DNA of 64,000 nt from Cyclobacteriaceae bacterium (GTDB lineage Bacteria > Bacteroidota > Bacteroidia > Cytophagales > Cyclobacteriaceae): the NCBI GenBank assembly GCA_022842845.1, contig JALHOT010000003.1, positions 248,001 to 312,000 on the forward strand. Direction: 5' to 3'. A program made the translations under genes and the position numbers. The stretch's first letter is position 1; every line of letters starts with the position of its first letter. The notes under the pieces were generated by a model that worked only from the letters and a program-made list of their open reading frames with translations, did no database searches and had not been told where the DNA came from. Positions 17,056 to 25,567 of the stretch are shown one piece after another.

Positions 17056-17170
17056 GCTTCAAAAATAAACGAAAATCCAACAATTAAACGAATCGACATC
17101 GATTGCATCCGCTATTAATTGATTTTCCATCAAAATCTTGCACGCATTAAGCTTAGCCTGATTTGTCACA

Positions 17171-17199
17171 TTGTTACAATACCGGGCAAACTACTTTTG
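17171..17199 (+). promoter_or_regulatory. Bacteroidota-type promoter of the histidine kinase gene
   Basis: TTG at 17171-17173, an 18-base spacer and a perfect TACTTTTG (TAnnTTTG) at 17192-17199 give a strong match to the phylum's housekeeping promoter. The expected transcription start is at about 17205. This rules out the TTG at 17171 as a translation start. Confidence 0.6.
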
Positions 17200-17218
17200 C
17201 CACGTGAATCTGAATCGT

Positions 17219-18511
17219 GTGAACTTCAAGAAAACCATCCGCAATCTCATTATTGGTGAGACAAACTACATCGAATCAAGAGGGCAGTACAAGCGCGCCA
17301 TGCTATCGGGCCAATTTGCTTTATTAGCTATATTGATCTTGCTGATCTATTTCTTTATAGAGATCATGATCAGAGATACAAATCTCCTTCTTGGAAGTGT
17401 TTATATCATACCTGTATTTTTTCTTGCTTATTCAATTTATTACCACCGAAAAGGACAACACTGTACAGCCAACTATTTTCTGTTACCCACCGTAAATATT
17501 GTTGTATACCTTTTAGCTTCAAGCGAGTCGCCTAACTCAGGCGCATTTATCTTTTTCTTACTTACAAGCATGGCCTCTTTTGCTGTATTTGACTATACCA
17601 TGCGCTTATGGTCTATTCTTTTCACAGCGTTTACCTACACCTTATTTGTACTGGCCTATTTTGTTGATTTTTCCTTTTTGCCGAAACGCGACTATTCACA
17701 AGATGAATTGTTATTAAGCGTCATCATTAATTTTTCAATAGGCTTGCCAACAGGGGCCATGATGGTATACCTGTTGATCAATCTTAATTACTATAATGAT
17801 ATGCAGTTAGTTCAAAACAACAAGCTGCTGATGAAGGCTAATAATGAATTAGACCGATTTGTTTATAGTACCTCCCACGATTTACGTGCGCCTCTCACAT
17901 CCCTGCTTGGCTTAATTAATATTGCAGAAAATAGTAAGGACCAGCAGGAAGCTAAACGCTACATGAACATGATGCGAGACCGGGTGGCTTCTCTTGATAA
18001 ATTTATCAAAGACATTACTGACTACTCGCGCAACAACAGACTGCATATTGGCAAGGAGAATATAAAGCTAGCCAATCTCGCTACCGAAGTATGGGAAACC
18101 CTTCAGTTTGCCCCCGAAGCACAAAATATCCATTTTGATCTTGACATTCCTGAAGATTTAGAAGTACTCTCTGACAGAAGTCGATTAACTATCATATTAT
18201 CGAATCTCATTTCAAATGCCATTCGTTATCACGATAAAACAAAAGCAGAGCGTTACATACGCCTTCGTGTACTCACAAGCGACTACGGATTTTATTTGAA
18301 GATAGAAGATAATGGTCAGGGTATTTCACCCGAATACCATCAGCGTATTTTCGATATGTTTTACCGCGCCAACGAAAAGTCGCAGGGCTCTGGTCTTGGT
18401 TTGTACATTGTAAAGGAAACGCTTGAGAAATTGTCTGGCTCAATTCACCTCGAGTCTGCTCCTGGCATCGGTTCAACATTCACCGTAAGGCTTCCCCTCA
18501 GAACTAATTAA
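17219..18511 (+). CDS. Membrane sensor histidine kinase (orphan)
   Basis: With the GTG start at 17219 the protein has 430 residues. Six hydrophobic spans fill about residues 30-195 with no sizeable extracellular loop. They are followed by a short coil (LLMKANNELDRF), the phosphoacceptor helix VYSTSHDLRAPLTSLLGLI with His220, and a HATPase_c domain with N-box ILSNLISNAIRY, G1 IEDNGQGISPE and G2 GSGLGLYIVKE. Alternative starts are GTG 17204 and ATG 17300; the promoter at 17171-17199 excludes the TTG. No response regulator is nearby and no receiver domain is fused, so its partner is elsewhere. Its stop overlaps that of the convergent lipoprotein gene. Confidence 0.88.
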   Translation: MNFKKTIRNLIIGETNYIESRGQYKRAMLSGQFALLAILILLIYFFIEIMIRDTNLLLGSVYIIPVFFLAYSIYYHRKGQHCTANYFLLPTVNIVVYLLASSESPNSGAFIFFLLTSMASFAVFDYTMRLWSILFTAFTYTLFVLAYFVDFSFLPKRDYSQDELLLSVIINFSIGLPTGAMMVYLLINLNYYNDMQLVQNNKLLMKANNELDRFVYSTSHDLRAPLTSLLGLINIAENSKDQQEAKRYMNMMRDRVASLDKFIKDITDYSRNNRLHIGKENIKLANLATEVWETLQFAPEAQNIHFDLDIPEDLEVLSDRSRLTIILSNLISNAIRYHDKTKAERYIRLRVLTSDYGFYLKIEDNGQGISPEYHQRIFDMFYRANEKSQGSGLGLYIVKETLEKLSGSIHLESAPGIGSTFTVRLPLRTN

Positions 18512-18959
18512 CAGGTTGATCGGTGATGGTCAATGTATTGCCCATCAAACTTGTTCTGTACTGCAAAAGAGGTCGCCAGGCGGGACCGCCAGTGGGGTTG
18601 CCATTGTCAAATCGAAAGGTTGAAGAGCAGCAGGCATCGTTCATAAAAAGACCTGATGGGTGTACGTTAACTGTGGCACAAGCATCTTGTGGTTGATAAG
18701 AGCAGGTACGGTCAAAAGCCAAAATGGTTATATTATCTAATCGATATAATATTAGTCCGCGGGTCGCACCTTCACTTAATGCCTTATAACCCCCTATTGA
18801 TTGTAATGGCGCGTAGGCTGGCAAAGCAATATTCAACTCAATAGTTTCAAAAGGAACGATAGGAATAGCATCATCGCTCAATTGTGGCTCGCAGGCCAAC
18901 AAGCCAATAAAGCCGATGATTAGAAGCTTCTTTAAAAAATTAAGATTTACCGTAATCAT
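18504..18959 (-). CDS. Lipoprotein with a degenerate Rieske-like domain
   Basis: Starting at 18959 (MITVNLNFLKK), the 151-residue protein has a signal sequence ending in the lipobox LLAC (GFIGLLAC), so it is predicted to be lipid-anchored. A longer reading from 19097 would run deep into the dehydrogenase gene. The second half follows the Rieske order (FDRTC, a second Cys, DACCSSTFRFDNG, GPAWRPLLQY), but the CxH and CxxH cluster ligands are replaced by CSY and CCSS, so it cannot bind a normal [2Fe-2S] Rieske cluster. It overlaps the dehydrogenase gene by 20 bases. The fold assignment is my inference from pattern order. Confidence 0.65.
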   Translation of the reverse strand: MITVNLNFLKKLLIIGFIGLLACEPQLSDDAIPIVPFETIELNIALPAYAPLQSIGGYKALSEGATRGLILYRLDNITILAFDRTCSYQPQDACATVNVHPSGLFMNDACCSSTFRFDNGNPTGGPAWRPLLQYRTSLMGNTLTITDQPVN

Positions 18960-19794
18960 AAAAACCTCTTCCACTTTTTTTCCCAAGGTGGCCTGCCAAA
19001 ACCTTTTGTTGTTGCACCCTGCTTGGTCTGAAACGCGGCTCTTGATGGAAGCCATTGTATAACGATGAGGTAACAGAAAAATTGATGTCAATGCCAATTA
19101 AATCCATTAGCTCGAAGGCACCCATCTTAAATCCTGAAGCGCGCAATAGTTGATCAATCTGCTCGTGAGAGGCTACACCTTCTTCCACCAGCTTCAGCGC
19201 TTCTACGTAATAATGCCTGGCTACCCGGTTAACAATAAAGCCTGGAGCATCGCTGGCGATTACCGAAACCTTGCCCAGTGATTTAACTACGTGTTGCAAT
19301 TTTTCTACCACTTGCGGATCGGTAGCAGCGCCACTGATGATTTCAACCAGCTTCATAACGGTAGCGGGATTAAAAAAATGCAGCCCTGCAAAGCGTTCGG
19401 GATGACGCAAAGATGAAGCCAGTTGTGTTATAGGAATCGATGAAGTATTGGACGTGATAATAGCAGAAGGCGACACAACTTTCTCGATGGCCGCAAAAAG
19501 TTTTCGTTTGGCTTCAGCATCTTCTACGATGGCTTCCACCACCAAGTCTGCCGGCACATCTACTGTTTCAGTACCTTTAATCCTGCTAGCAATCGCCACG
19601 GCATCCTCTTTCGAAATTTTACCCTTGGTAACGAGCGCAGCCAAACTTTGGTCAATGTTCTGCAAGCCTCGTTGAATAAATTCCGGTTGTACATCAAAGA
19701 GAAATGCGTGATAGCCTGCTTGAGCAAAAACCTGGGCAATGCCCTGACCCATGGTGCCAGCACCGGCTACCAGAATTGTTTTAATATTTTTCAT
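18940..19794 (-). CDS. 3-hydroxyacyl-CoA (3-hydroxybutyryl-CoA) dehydrogenase
   Basis: NAD-dependent oxidation of (S)-3-hydroxyacyl-CoA, or the reverse reduction of acetoacetyl-CoA. The 284-residue single-function form has the NAD site VAGAGTMGQGIAQVFAQAG at the N-terminus, the ITSNTSSIPIT segment, the catalytic GLHFFNPATVMKLVEII motif (His of the His-Glu pair), SDAPGFIVNRV and, in the C-terminal dimer domain, FELMDLIGIDIN. The C-terminus GKKSGRGFYDYGK is the usual ending. Its ATG overlaps the stop of the aminotransferase gene by 4 bases. It lies in a mixed operon with pheS and cell-surface genes. Confidence 0.92.
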   Translation of the reverse strand: MKNIKTILVAGAGTMGQGIAQVFAQAGYHAFLFDVQPEFIQRGLQNIDQSLAALVTKGKISKEDAVAIASRIKGTETVDVPADLVVEAIVEDAEAKRKLFAAIEKVVSPSAIITSNTSSIPITQLASSLRHPERFAGLHFFNPATVMKLVEIISGAATDPQVVEKLQHVVKSLGKVSVIASDAPGFIVNRVARHYYVEALKLVEEGVASHEQIDQLLRASGFKMGAFELMDLIGIDINFSVTSSLYNGFHQEPRFRPSRVQQQKVLAGHLGKKSGRGFYDYGKS

Positions 19795-20897
19795 TTTCGA
19801 TAAAAGTCTTGAATGGTTTTACAAACATACAGAATCTGCTCCTGGCTAACTTCTGGCACAATGGGTAGTGATAGCACCTCATGCTGTAATTGATAAGCTA
19901 CAGGAAAGTCGTCTCTCCTTGCGTTCAAGAATGCATAAGCCGGCTCGAAAGGAATGGCTAATGGATAATGAATATCTGTAGCTATGCCCGATTCTTCCAG
20001 GTATTGTTTCAATTGATCACGCTCCTTTACCTTAATAACAAATTGATGGTAAGTATGCTGCGCTTTAGGGCGAAGGTGGGGCAATTGGATTTCCTCAATG
20101 TTTGCCAAAGCATGTCTATAAAGCTTGGCATTCGCTACTCTTTGTTCATTCCATGCTTCGATATGCTGTAGCTTAACACGTAAAATAGCGGCTTGTATTT
20201 CATCCATACGGCTGTTGTAGCCAAGTGTGAGATGTTCATTTTTTGTCAGACCGCCATGGTTGGCAAGCCTTCTTATGCGCGTTGCGAGTTCTTCATCCTT
20301 GCTTACAGCACAACCAGCATCGCCCATGGCTCCCAAATTCTTGGTCGGGTAAAAACTAAAGGCTGATGCCTGCCCAAGTGTTCCTGCCAGAACCCCATCG
20401 AATTGAGAAAAGTGAGCTTGTGCACAATCTTCAATGAAGAATAAATTATGCTCGTCCCCAAAATTTTTGATTTGTGGCAGATCACCAGTTTGTCCGAATA
20501 GATGGACAGCAATTAAAGCTTTGGTGCGAGGGCTTATCAAAGCTTCAGCTTTCTTTAGGTCGATGGTAAAATAATCAGGGTCGACATCTACTAACACAGG
20601 CTTTGCCCCTAGTAAGGAAATAACAGAGGCGCTTGATATCCAGCTAAAGGCAGGCGTTAATACTTCATCACCCGCTTTGATACCGAGGGCTTTTAGAATC
20701 AGCAACAGCGCATCTGTGCCATTGCTAAGCCCAACACAGTGATCTAGTCCAAGTTTAGCTGCAAAGGCATTCTCAAACTTCTTTATCTGTAGGTTTTGAA
20801 GGTAATGACCACTTGTTGCTACTTCTTTGATAGCCGCGTCAATCTCTGGGGCAATACTGAGGTATTGGCTTTGAAGATCAACGAAGGGTACCCTCAT
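19791..20897 (-). CDS. DegT/DnrJ/EryC1/StrS-family sugar aminotransferase
   Basis: PLP-dependent aminotransferase acting on keto-sugar nucleotides, 368 residues. Motifs include the N-terminal PFVDLQSQY, NGTDALLLILKALGIKAGDEV, IEDCAQAH and the PLP-lysine site FSFYPTKNLGAMGDAGC, followed by LGYNSRMDEIQAAILRVKL. The N-terminal motif and the C-terminal HYPLAIPFEPAY put it near the WbpE/DesV/FdtB group acting on 3-keto sugars. It is 5 bases downstream of pheS and 4 bases overlapping with the dehydrogenase gene. Its sugar substrate cannot be fixed; it is one of four DegT-type enzymes in the window. Confidence 0.88.
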   Translation of the reverse strand: MRVPFVDLQSQYLSIAPEIDAAIKEVATSGHYLQNLQIKKFENAFAAKLGLDHCVGLSNGTDALLLILKALGIKAGDEVLTPAFSWISSASVISLLGAKPVLVDVDPDYFTIDLKKAEALISPRTKALIAVHLFGQTGDLPQIKNFGDEHNLFFIEDCAQAHFSQFDGVLAGTLGQASAFSFYPTKNLGAMGDAGCAVSKDEELATRIRRLANHGGLTKNEHLTLGYNSRMDEIQAAILRVKLQHIEAWNEQRVANAKLYRHALANIEEIQLPHLRPKAQHTYHQFVIKVKERDQLKQYLEESGIATDIHYPLAIPFEPAYAFLNARRDDFPVAYQLQHEVLSLPIVPEVSQEQILYVCKTIQDFYRK

Positions 20898-20901
20898 ATA
20901 T

Positions 20902-21942
20902 TTATACTACCGTACTGAACTGGCGCAGAAATCTCAAATCATTTTCGGAATAAAGACGCAAGTCATTTACCTGATAACGCAGCATAGTAACACGTTCGAT
21001 ACCCATACCAAAGGCAAAGCCTGTAAATTCTTCGGGGTCAATTCCACAATGCCTCAACACATTTGGATGCACCATGCCAGAGCCCGCAATCTCTACCCAA
21101 CCGCTATACTTGCAGACATTGCAACCTTTGCCCTTACAGATAAGACAAGAAATATCAATTTCTGCACTGGGTTCAGTAAAGGGGAAGAAAGAAGGGCGGA
21201 AACGGATTTTGGTATCCTGGCCATACATCTCTTTTGCAAAGTGATAGAGTGTTTGCTTTAAGTCTGCAAAACCCACATTTCTATCTACATAAAGCCCTTC
21301 AACCTGGTGGAAGAAGCAATGGGCACGGGCAGAAATGGCCTCGTTTCGATACACCCGGCCAGGCATGATGGCACGAATGGGAGGCTTCTGGTTTGTCATC
21401 ATGCGTACCTGCACGTTGCTGGTGTGCGTACGCAAGAGCATGTCTTGGCTTGCTCCATCCTGACCCTTCTTTTCTACAAAAAAAGTATCCTGCATTTCGC
21501 GGGCCGGGTGGTTTTCTGGGAAATTAAGGGCTGAGAAATTATGCCAGTCGTCCTCTATTTCAGGGCCATCGGCAACCGAGAAACCTAGGCGCTCAAATAT
21601 CTCAATAATGCGGTTACGGGTAAGCGTAAGCGGGTGTTGGTTGCCCTGCTTTTCAGGCACTGGTGGCAAGGTAAAGTCAATATCTAATGATGCTGCTGAA
21701 CTGCTTGATTCAAGTTTTTCTTGCCATTCGGTAAACTTACTTTCTGCAAGCTGTTTAAGCTCGTTTAAAGGCTTGCCAAAGCGTTGCTTTTCTTCTTTGG
21801 GAAGGGTTTTGAGAGTTTCAAACAGTTCACTAATTGAACCCTTTTTACTTATATATTTCAAGCGGAAGACCTCCAATTCGCCCTGTCCATTCGGATTAGC
21901 TGATTGAATCTCTTGTACCAGTTCTATTATTCTATTTTCCAT
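20902..21942 (-). CDS. pheS: Phenylalanine--tRNA ligase alpha subunit
   Basis: Catalytic subunit of the heterotetrameric PheRS that charges tRNA-Phe. With the ATG at 21942 (MENRIIELVQEIQS) the protein has 346 residues, matching the family; the ATG at 21966 would add 8 residues and enlarge the overlap with the upstream gene. It has an N-terminal coiled coil (to about residue 85), motif 2 region GRVYRNEAISARAHCFFHQ, the conserved block CLICKGKGC...CKYSGWVEIAGSGM and motif 3 GFAFGMGIERVTMLRY. pheT is not in the window, which is common in Bacteroidota. It is embedded in a surface-polysaccharide operon. Confidence 0.96.
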   Translation of the reverse strand: MENRIIELVQEIQSANPNGQGELEVFRLKYISKKGSISELFETLKTLPKEEKQRFGKPLNELKQLAESKFTEWQEKLESSSSAASLDIDFTLPPVPEKQGNQHPLTLTRNRIIEIFERLGFSVADGPEIEDDWHNFSALNFPENHPAREMQDTFFVEKKGQDGASQDMLLRTHTSNVQVRMMTNQKPPIRAIMPGRVYRNEAISARAHCFFHQVEGLYVDRNVGFADLKQTLYHFAKEMYGQDTKIRFRPSFFPFTEPSAEIDISCLICKGKGCNVCKYSGWVEIAGSGMVHPNVLRHCGIDPEEFTGFAFGMGIERVTMLRYQVNDLRLYSENDLRFLRQFSTVV

Positions 21943-22987
21943 GAATTTGGATATTTCTTTGGGCAATCTTAAGCATCTGATTAATGCCTAAAAGTAAAAT
22001 GATAACAATTGGTAAAATTACCAGATAGGTTTGATTTCTTAAAAGCAAAGCTAACGTAATAAAAAAGATATTGATACCTGCTACTAGAAGTGTTGTTTTT
22101 GCATGACTAAAGCCCAGGTTAAGAAATTGATGATGAATGTGATTTCTGTCTGCCTTAAATGGAGATTGCAATTTTCTTAGCCTTAGAATAATGACCCGTG
22201 CTGTATCAAACACTGGAATTATAAGTATACAGACGCAAGTGCTTATAGAGTCTTTAAAATGAAAGCTATTTGATTCTTCCAGCGAGTAATTCTTATTGAT
22301 AAAATTAATGGCCAGGTATGACATTACAAACCCAACAGCGAGTGTACCTGTATCACCCATAAATATTTTTGAAGGCTGCCAATTAAATAGTAGAAATCCG
22401 CCAATTGCTCCAACAAAGGCAAAGGCTAATACTGCTAAATAGAAATTATCAGTAAGAAAAAACCATGACCCGAATACAGATAAAATAACAAGGGCAATTG
22501 TGCCCGCTAATCCGTCAAGACCATCGATTAAGTTATAGGCATTAGTAAGTATGATGAACGTAAAAGTAGTTATCATCCAACGCAATTCTATTGGCCAAAT
22601 TGAATCATTGATTTCATAAAATGATTGAAGGTACTCCTCATTAAAAACAACCAGGATGACTATTGGCAATAATTGCCCAAGTAACTTTTGCATTGGTGAG
22701 AGTGTAAGAATATCATCTCTTAATCCCGTTATAAAAATAACGGCCAAGGCAACAAAGAAGTATTTCATTGCTATCCATTGTGTCAATGGATATGAGATAA
22801 CAAGGGTAAAGACTACACCTAACATGATGCAGATGCCTCCCATGGAAGGTTTGAATCTGCTATGTATTTTGTGTAAGCCGGGGCTATCAAAAAGCTTCCA
22901 CTTATACAAAAGTTTTATAAGGACTGGAAAAGTCAATACTGCTATTGTAAATGATATTACCGCATAGAGTATTAAATAGAATAACAT
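21932..22987 (-). CDS. Undecaprenyl-phosphate N-acetylaminosugar-1-phosphate transferase (WecA/MraY family)
   Basis: Starts lipid-linked polysaccharide synthesis by moving a sugar-1-phosphate (often GlcNAc-1-P) from UDP-sugar to undecaprenyl phosphate. The 351-residue protein has about 11 spans. Family motifs are present: RFKPSMGGICIMLGVVF, the acidic RDDILTLSPMQKLLGQL, NAYNLIDGLDGLAG with the catalytic Asp pair, FMGDTGTLAVGF, and near the C-terminus the His-rich ADRNHIHHQFLNLGFSHAKT, typical of WecA rather than MraY. It overlaps pheS by 11 bases and lies 11 bases after the WcaJ-like gene. Confidence 0.9.
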   Translation of the reverse strand: MLFYLILYAVISFTIAVLTFPVLIKLLYKWKLFDSPGLHKIHSRFKPSMGGICIMLGVVFTLVISYPLTQWIAMKYFFVALAVIFITGLRDDILTLSPMQKLLGQLLPIVILVVFNEEYLQSFYEINDSIWPIELRWMITTFTFIILTNAYNLIDGLDGLAGTIALVILSVFGSWFFLTDNFYLAVLAFAFVGAIGGFLLFNWQPSKIFMGDTGTLAVGFVMSYLAINFINKNYSLEESNSFHFKDSISTCVCILIIPVFDTARVIILRLRKLQSPFKADRNHIHHQFLNLGFSHAKTTLLVAGINIFFITLALLLRNQTYLVILPIVIILLLGINQMLKIAQRNIQIHGK

Positions 22988-22998
22988 TTTACATTTCT

Positions 22999-24381
22999 TT
23001 AATAGGCCTTGTCACTTCCTCTTATCAGGCTGACAACAGTTAAGAAGATAATTTTTATATCCAGCCAGAATGTCCAGTTTTCAATATAAAATTTATCCAG
23101 TTTAAATCTATTACGCATATCACTTATGGTTTTAGTTTCCCCTCGATACCCCATACTTTGAGCTAGGCCGGTAACTCCGGGTTTAACAGAATGTCTCATC
23201 ATAAACTTCCCCACTTGCTTACTATACTCCAAAGTATGTTTCAACATATGTGGTCTTGGCCCAACCACTGACATATCTCCAACAAGCACGTTTAAAAACT
23301 GAGGCAGTTCGTCAAGGCTGCTTTTTCGTAAAAAGGCACCGACTTTTGTAATACGGTTATCGTATTTAGTTGCTTGTTGAGTATCAGATTCTTTATTGAC
23401 TTTCATGGTTCTGAATTTCAGGCAATAAAAATCCTTGTTGTCTCTACCTGTTCTTTTTTGTTTAAAAATGACAGGCCCTTTACTATCAAGTTTTACTATA
23501 AGAGCGATTATTGGGAACAACCACCAAAAAATAGTAACAATGAAAAATAAAGAAAAGATGAAATCAAAAGTTCTTTTGACAGCCTGATTTCTTCTATCAT
23601 CTAAAGGAATTGATGAGACATTTAAAATTGGAATTCTATCGTATCTATCTAAAGCAGGTCCCTTGGAAAAAAAAGCCCTGAAATCAGTGATGATTTTGAC
23701 CTTAACATAATAGTCATCACATAAGTCAACTATTCGTTTCACTTCACCATATTTCATGTATGGGAGGCAACAATATACTTCATCAACTTGCTCTTGAGTG
23801 AAGTAAGACTCGACATCTTCGATCTTACCCAAACAATCGTTACTGGATACTCGATCATCAAAATAGCCAAGCAGTGTATACCCAAATTCAGGGTGAGTCT
23901 CAAAGAATGATTTAAGATGCTTACTTAAAGTACCATAACCAATAATAACGACCTTACGGTAGTTATTGCCCCTTCTCCTATACCTATATAGCAAATAAAG
24001 TTGTGCAAGCCGCCATACTAGAATTATCAAAAAGAGGCTTAAATAGACTAGTGGAGGACCCCATTTGTGAATAGGGCGAAAATTAAACATGTAAATGGCA
24101 GTGCCTGTAACTAGAAAGTGTTGAAAGACTATGTAAAAAACATCCCTAATCAATTCCGACTCACTGTAGACCCGAACTTCACGATAAGGCCTTGTATATA
24201 AGGTAATTACAATCCAAGAAACATTAACTATAATCAAAAAATAAGGCCATGATTTCTCATAAGTTTCATGGGAAACCACAAAGTGTCCGGTAACATAAAG
24301 CAAAACCCAAACAAGATTTAAGGCCAGGATATCACCAGAGAAGGTGATATACTTTAAATAACTGGAGAAACGATGCTTCAT
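22999..24381 (-). CDS. Polyprenyl glycosylphosphotransferase (WcaJ-like)
   Basis: A 460-residue initiating enzyme that transfers a hexose-1-phosphate (typically glucose-1-P or galactose-1-P) to undecaprenyl phosphate. It has four N-terminal spans, a CoA-binding-like Rossmann segment (VVIIGYGTLSKHLKSFFETH, residue about 145), a fifth membrane helix (TFDFIFSLFFIVTIFWWLFP, about 275) and the catalytic C-terminal domain with KQKRTGRDNKDFYCLKFRTM, LRKSSLDELPQFLNVL and GDMSVVGPRPHM. The full-length architecture separates it from short UndPP transferases. Together with the WecA-like gene next door, the locus encodes two alternative initiating enzymes. Confidence 0.92.
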   Translation of the reverse strand: MKHRFSSYLKYITFSGDILALNLVWVLLYVTGHFVVSHETYEKSWPYFLIIVNVSWIVITLYTRPYREVRVYSESELIRDVFYIVFQHFLVTGTAIYMFNFRPIHKWGPPLVYLSLFLIILVWRLAQLYLLYRYRRRGNNYRKVVIIGYGTLSKHLKSFFETHPEFGYTLLGYFDDRVSSNDCLGKIEDVESYFTQEQVDEVYCCLPYMKYGEVKRIVDLCDDYYVKVKIITDFRAFFSKGPALDRYDRIPILNVSSIPLDDRRNQAVKRTFDFIFSLFFIVTIFWWLFPIIALIVKLDSKGPVIFKQKRTGRDNKDFYCLKFRTMKVNKESDTQQATKYDNRITKVGAFLRKSSLDELPQFLNVLVGDMSVVGPRPHMLKHTLEYSKQVGKFMMRHSVKPGVTGLAQSMGYRGETKTISDMRNRFKLDKFYIENWTFWLDIKIIFLTVVSLIRGSDKAY

Positions 24382-24438
24382 TCAATGAGAGGTAGCTGTT
24401 TTAATTAGCAATTTGCCTAAAAATTGATATTAAAAAAA

Positions 24439-25566
24439 CTACGAATTTGACAGCTCTTGGTATACTGCTAATATTCTTTGCACCATTAATTCATCAGTGA
24501 ATTCTTCCAGATAACGACTCCGCCCCCCCTTACCTAATCTATTGGCAAGAGAAGGATCTGAAGTTAATTTTTGAATGGCTACAGCAAGCGCCTCTGGATT
24601 AGCTGGAGGAACATTAATACCTGAAACTCCATCTAGGTTTACCCAGCTTGTTCCTGATCCAATAATATTTGTTGCAACAATAGGTTTGGAATAAGTCATC
24701 GCTTCCAGCATAACTAATCCAAACGCCTCATTTTTAGAAATAGATGGAAGGCAGAAAACATCGCAACGCTGGTATAAATTACTTAGCTCTTCTTCACTTA
24801 CCTTCCCTGCGAATACAAATCGCCCGCCAGGCTGAGTTTCTTGTACTATGCGGTCATACCTATCCTTCAATGGCCCTGTACCAGCTAGAATTACAACATG
24901 ATCCTCAGGTAGCTGAGAGGCTGCCCTAATCAAAAATTCAAACCCTTTATAATCGGTAAAGCGCCCTAATGAAAATACTACCTTTTTATCAGAATAAAGT
25001 TTTGATTCAGAAATACCTAAAAATTGTAAAGATCGGTCTGGTATGCCAAGCGGTATAACCTTACACTTACTTTTAAATCTATTTAAGGGGATTGAGCTCT
25101 CAAGATAATTAGGGCTTGTTACCAAAATGCAATCTGCTCGTTTCAATAACAGCCTTTCAAAATATTTAAAAAAGAAATACAATTTCTTTTGTTTAATAAT
25201 ATCCATATGCCATTGGACAACTAATCTTGCTTTAGGTTGGCAAATAAGAATAGCCAGTGTGGCAAATGGGTCGGGATGGTGAAGATGTATAATGTTATAC
25301 TTATTGTTTTTTAGAAGGCTATACAGTTTCGGAATAATACCTGGAATTATAGGTGTTGCTGCAAACTCTGTCCATCGTGCTATTCTGTATATCCAATATC
25401 CATTTTTTTGACCTTCTTCGTATTTATTAATATTGTTTGAACACAATACGTCACACTTAATTTCCCTTCTATTTAATCCCTCCGTTAGTAAAAAATTAAC
25501 CTTCTCTATGCCGCCAAAGTAGGGATAATAGTATTTCCCAACTTGTAGAATCCTAGGCTTATCCAT
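24439..25566 (-). CDS. Glycosyltransferase family 4 (GT-B)
   Basis: A 375-residue glycosyltransferase. The acceptor domain begins PRILQVGKYYYPYFGGIEK (the G-G-x-E loop common in GT4), and the donor domain has VVFSLGRFTDYKGFEFLIRA, LAGTGPLKDRY and the EAFGLVMLEAMTYSKPIVAT motif with the conserved Glu-x7-Glu pair. It is cytoplasmic, acting on the lipid-linked intermediate. Alternative ATGs at 25575 and 25587 exist; I chose 25566 because it starts right before the first beta strand and just after the upstream stop. Donor and acceptor are unknown. Confidence 0.88.
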   Translation of the reverse strand: MDKPRILQVGKYYYPYFGGIEKVNFLLTEGLNRREIKCDVLCSNNINKYEEGQKNGYWIYRIARWTEFAATPIIPGIIPKLYSLLKNNKYNIIHLHHPDPFATLAILICQPKARLVVQWHMDIIKQKKLYFFFKYFERLLLKRADCILVTSPNYLESSIPLNRFKSKCKVIPLGIPDRSLQFLGISESKLYSDKKVVFSLGRFTDYKGFEFLIRAASQLPEDHVVILAGTGPLKDRYDRIVQETQPGGRFVFAGKVSEEELSNLYQRCDVFCLPSISKNEAFGLVMLEAMTYSKPIVATNIIGSGTSWVNLDGVSGINVPPANPEALAVAIQKLTSDPSLANRLGKGGRSRYLEEFTDELMVQRILAVYQELSNS

Positions 25567-25567
25567 T

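Noticed and set aside
18960-19097. Longer start of the Rieske-like lipoprotein
   Set aside because: It would overlap the dehydrogenase gene by about 150 bases and bury the signal peptide and lipobox inside the protein.
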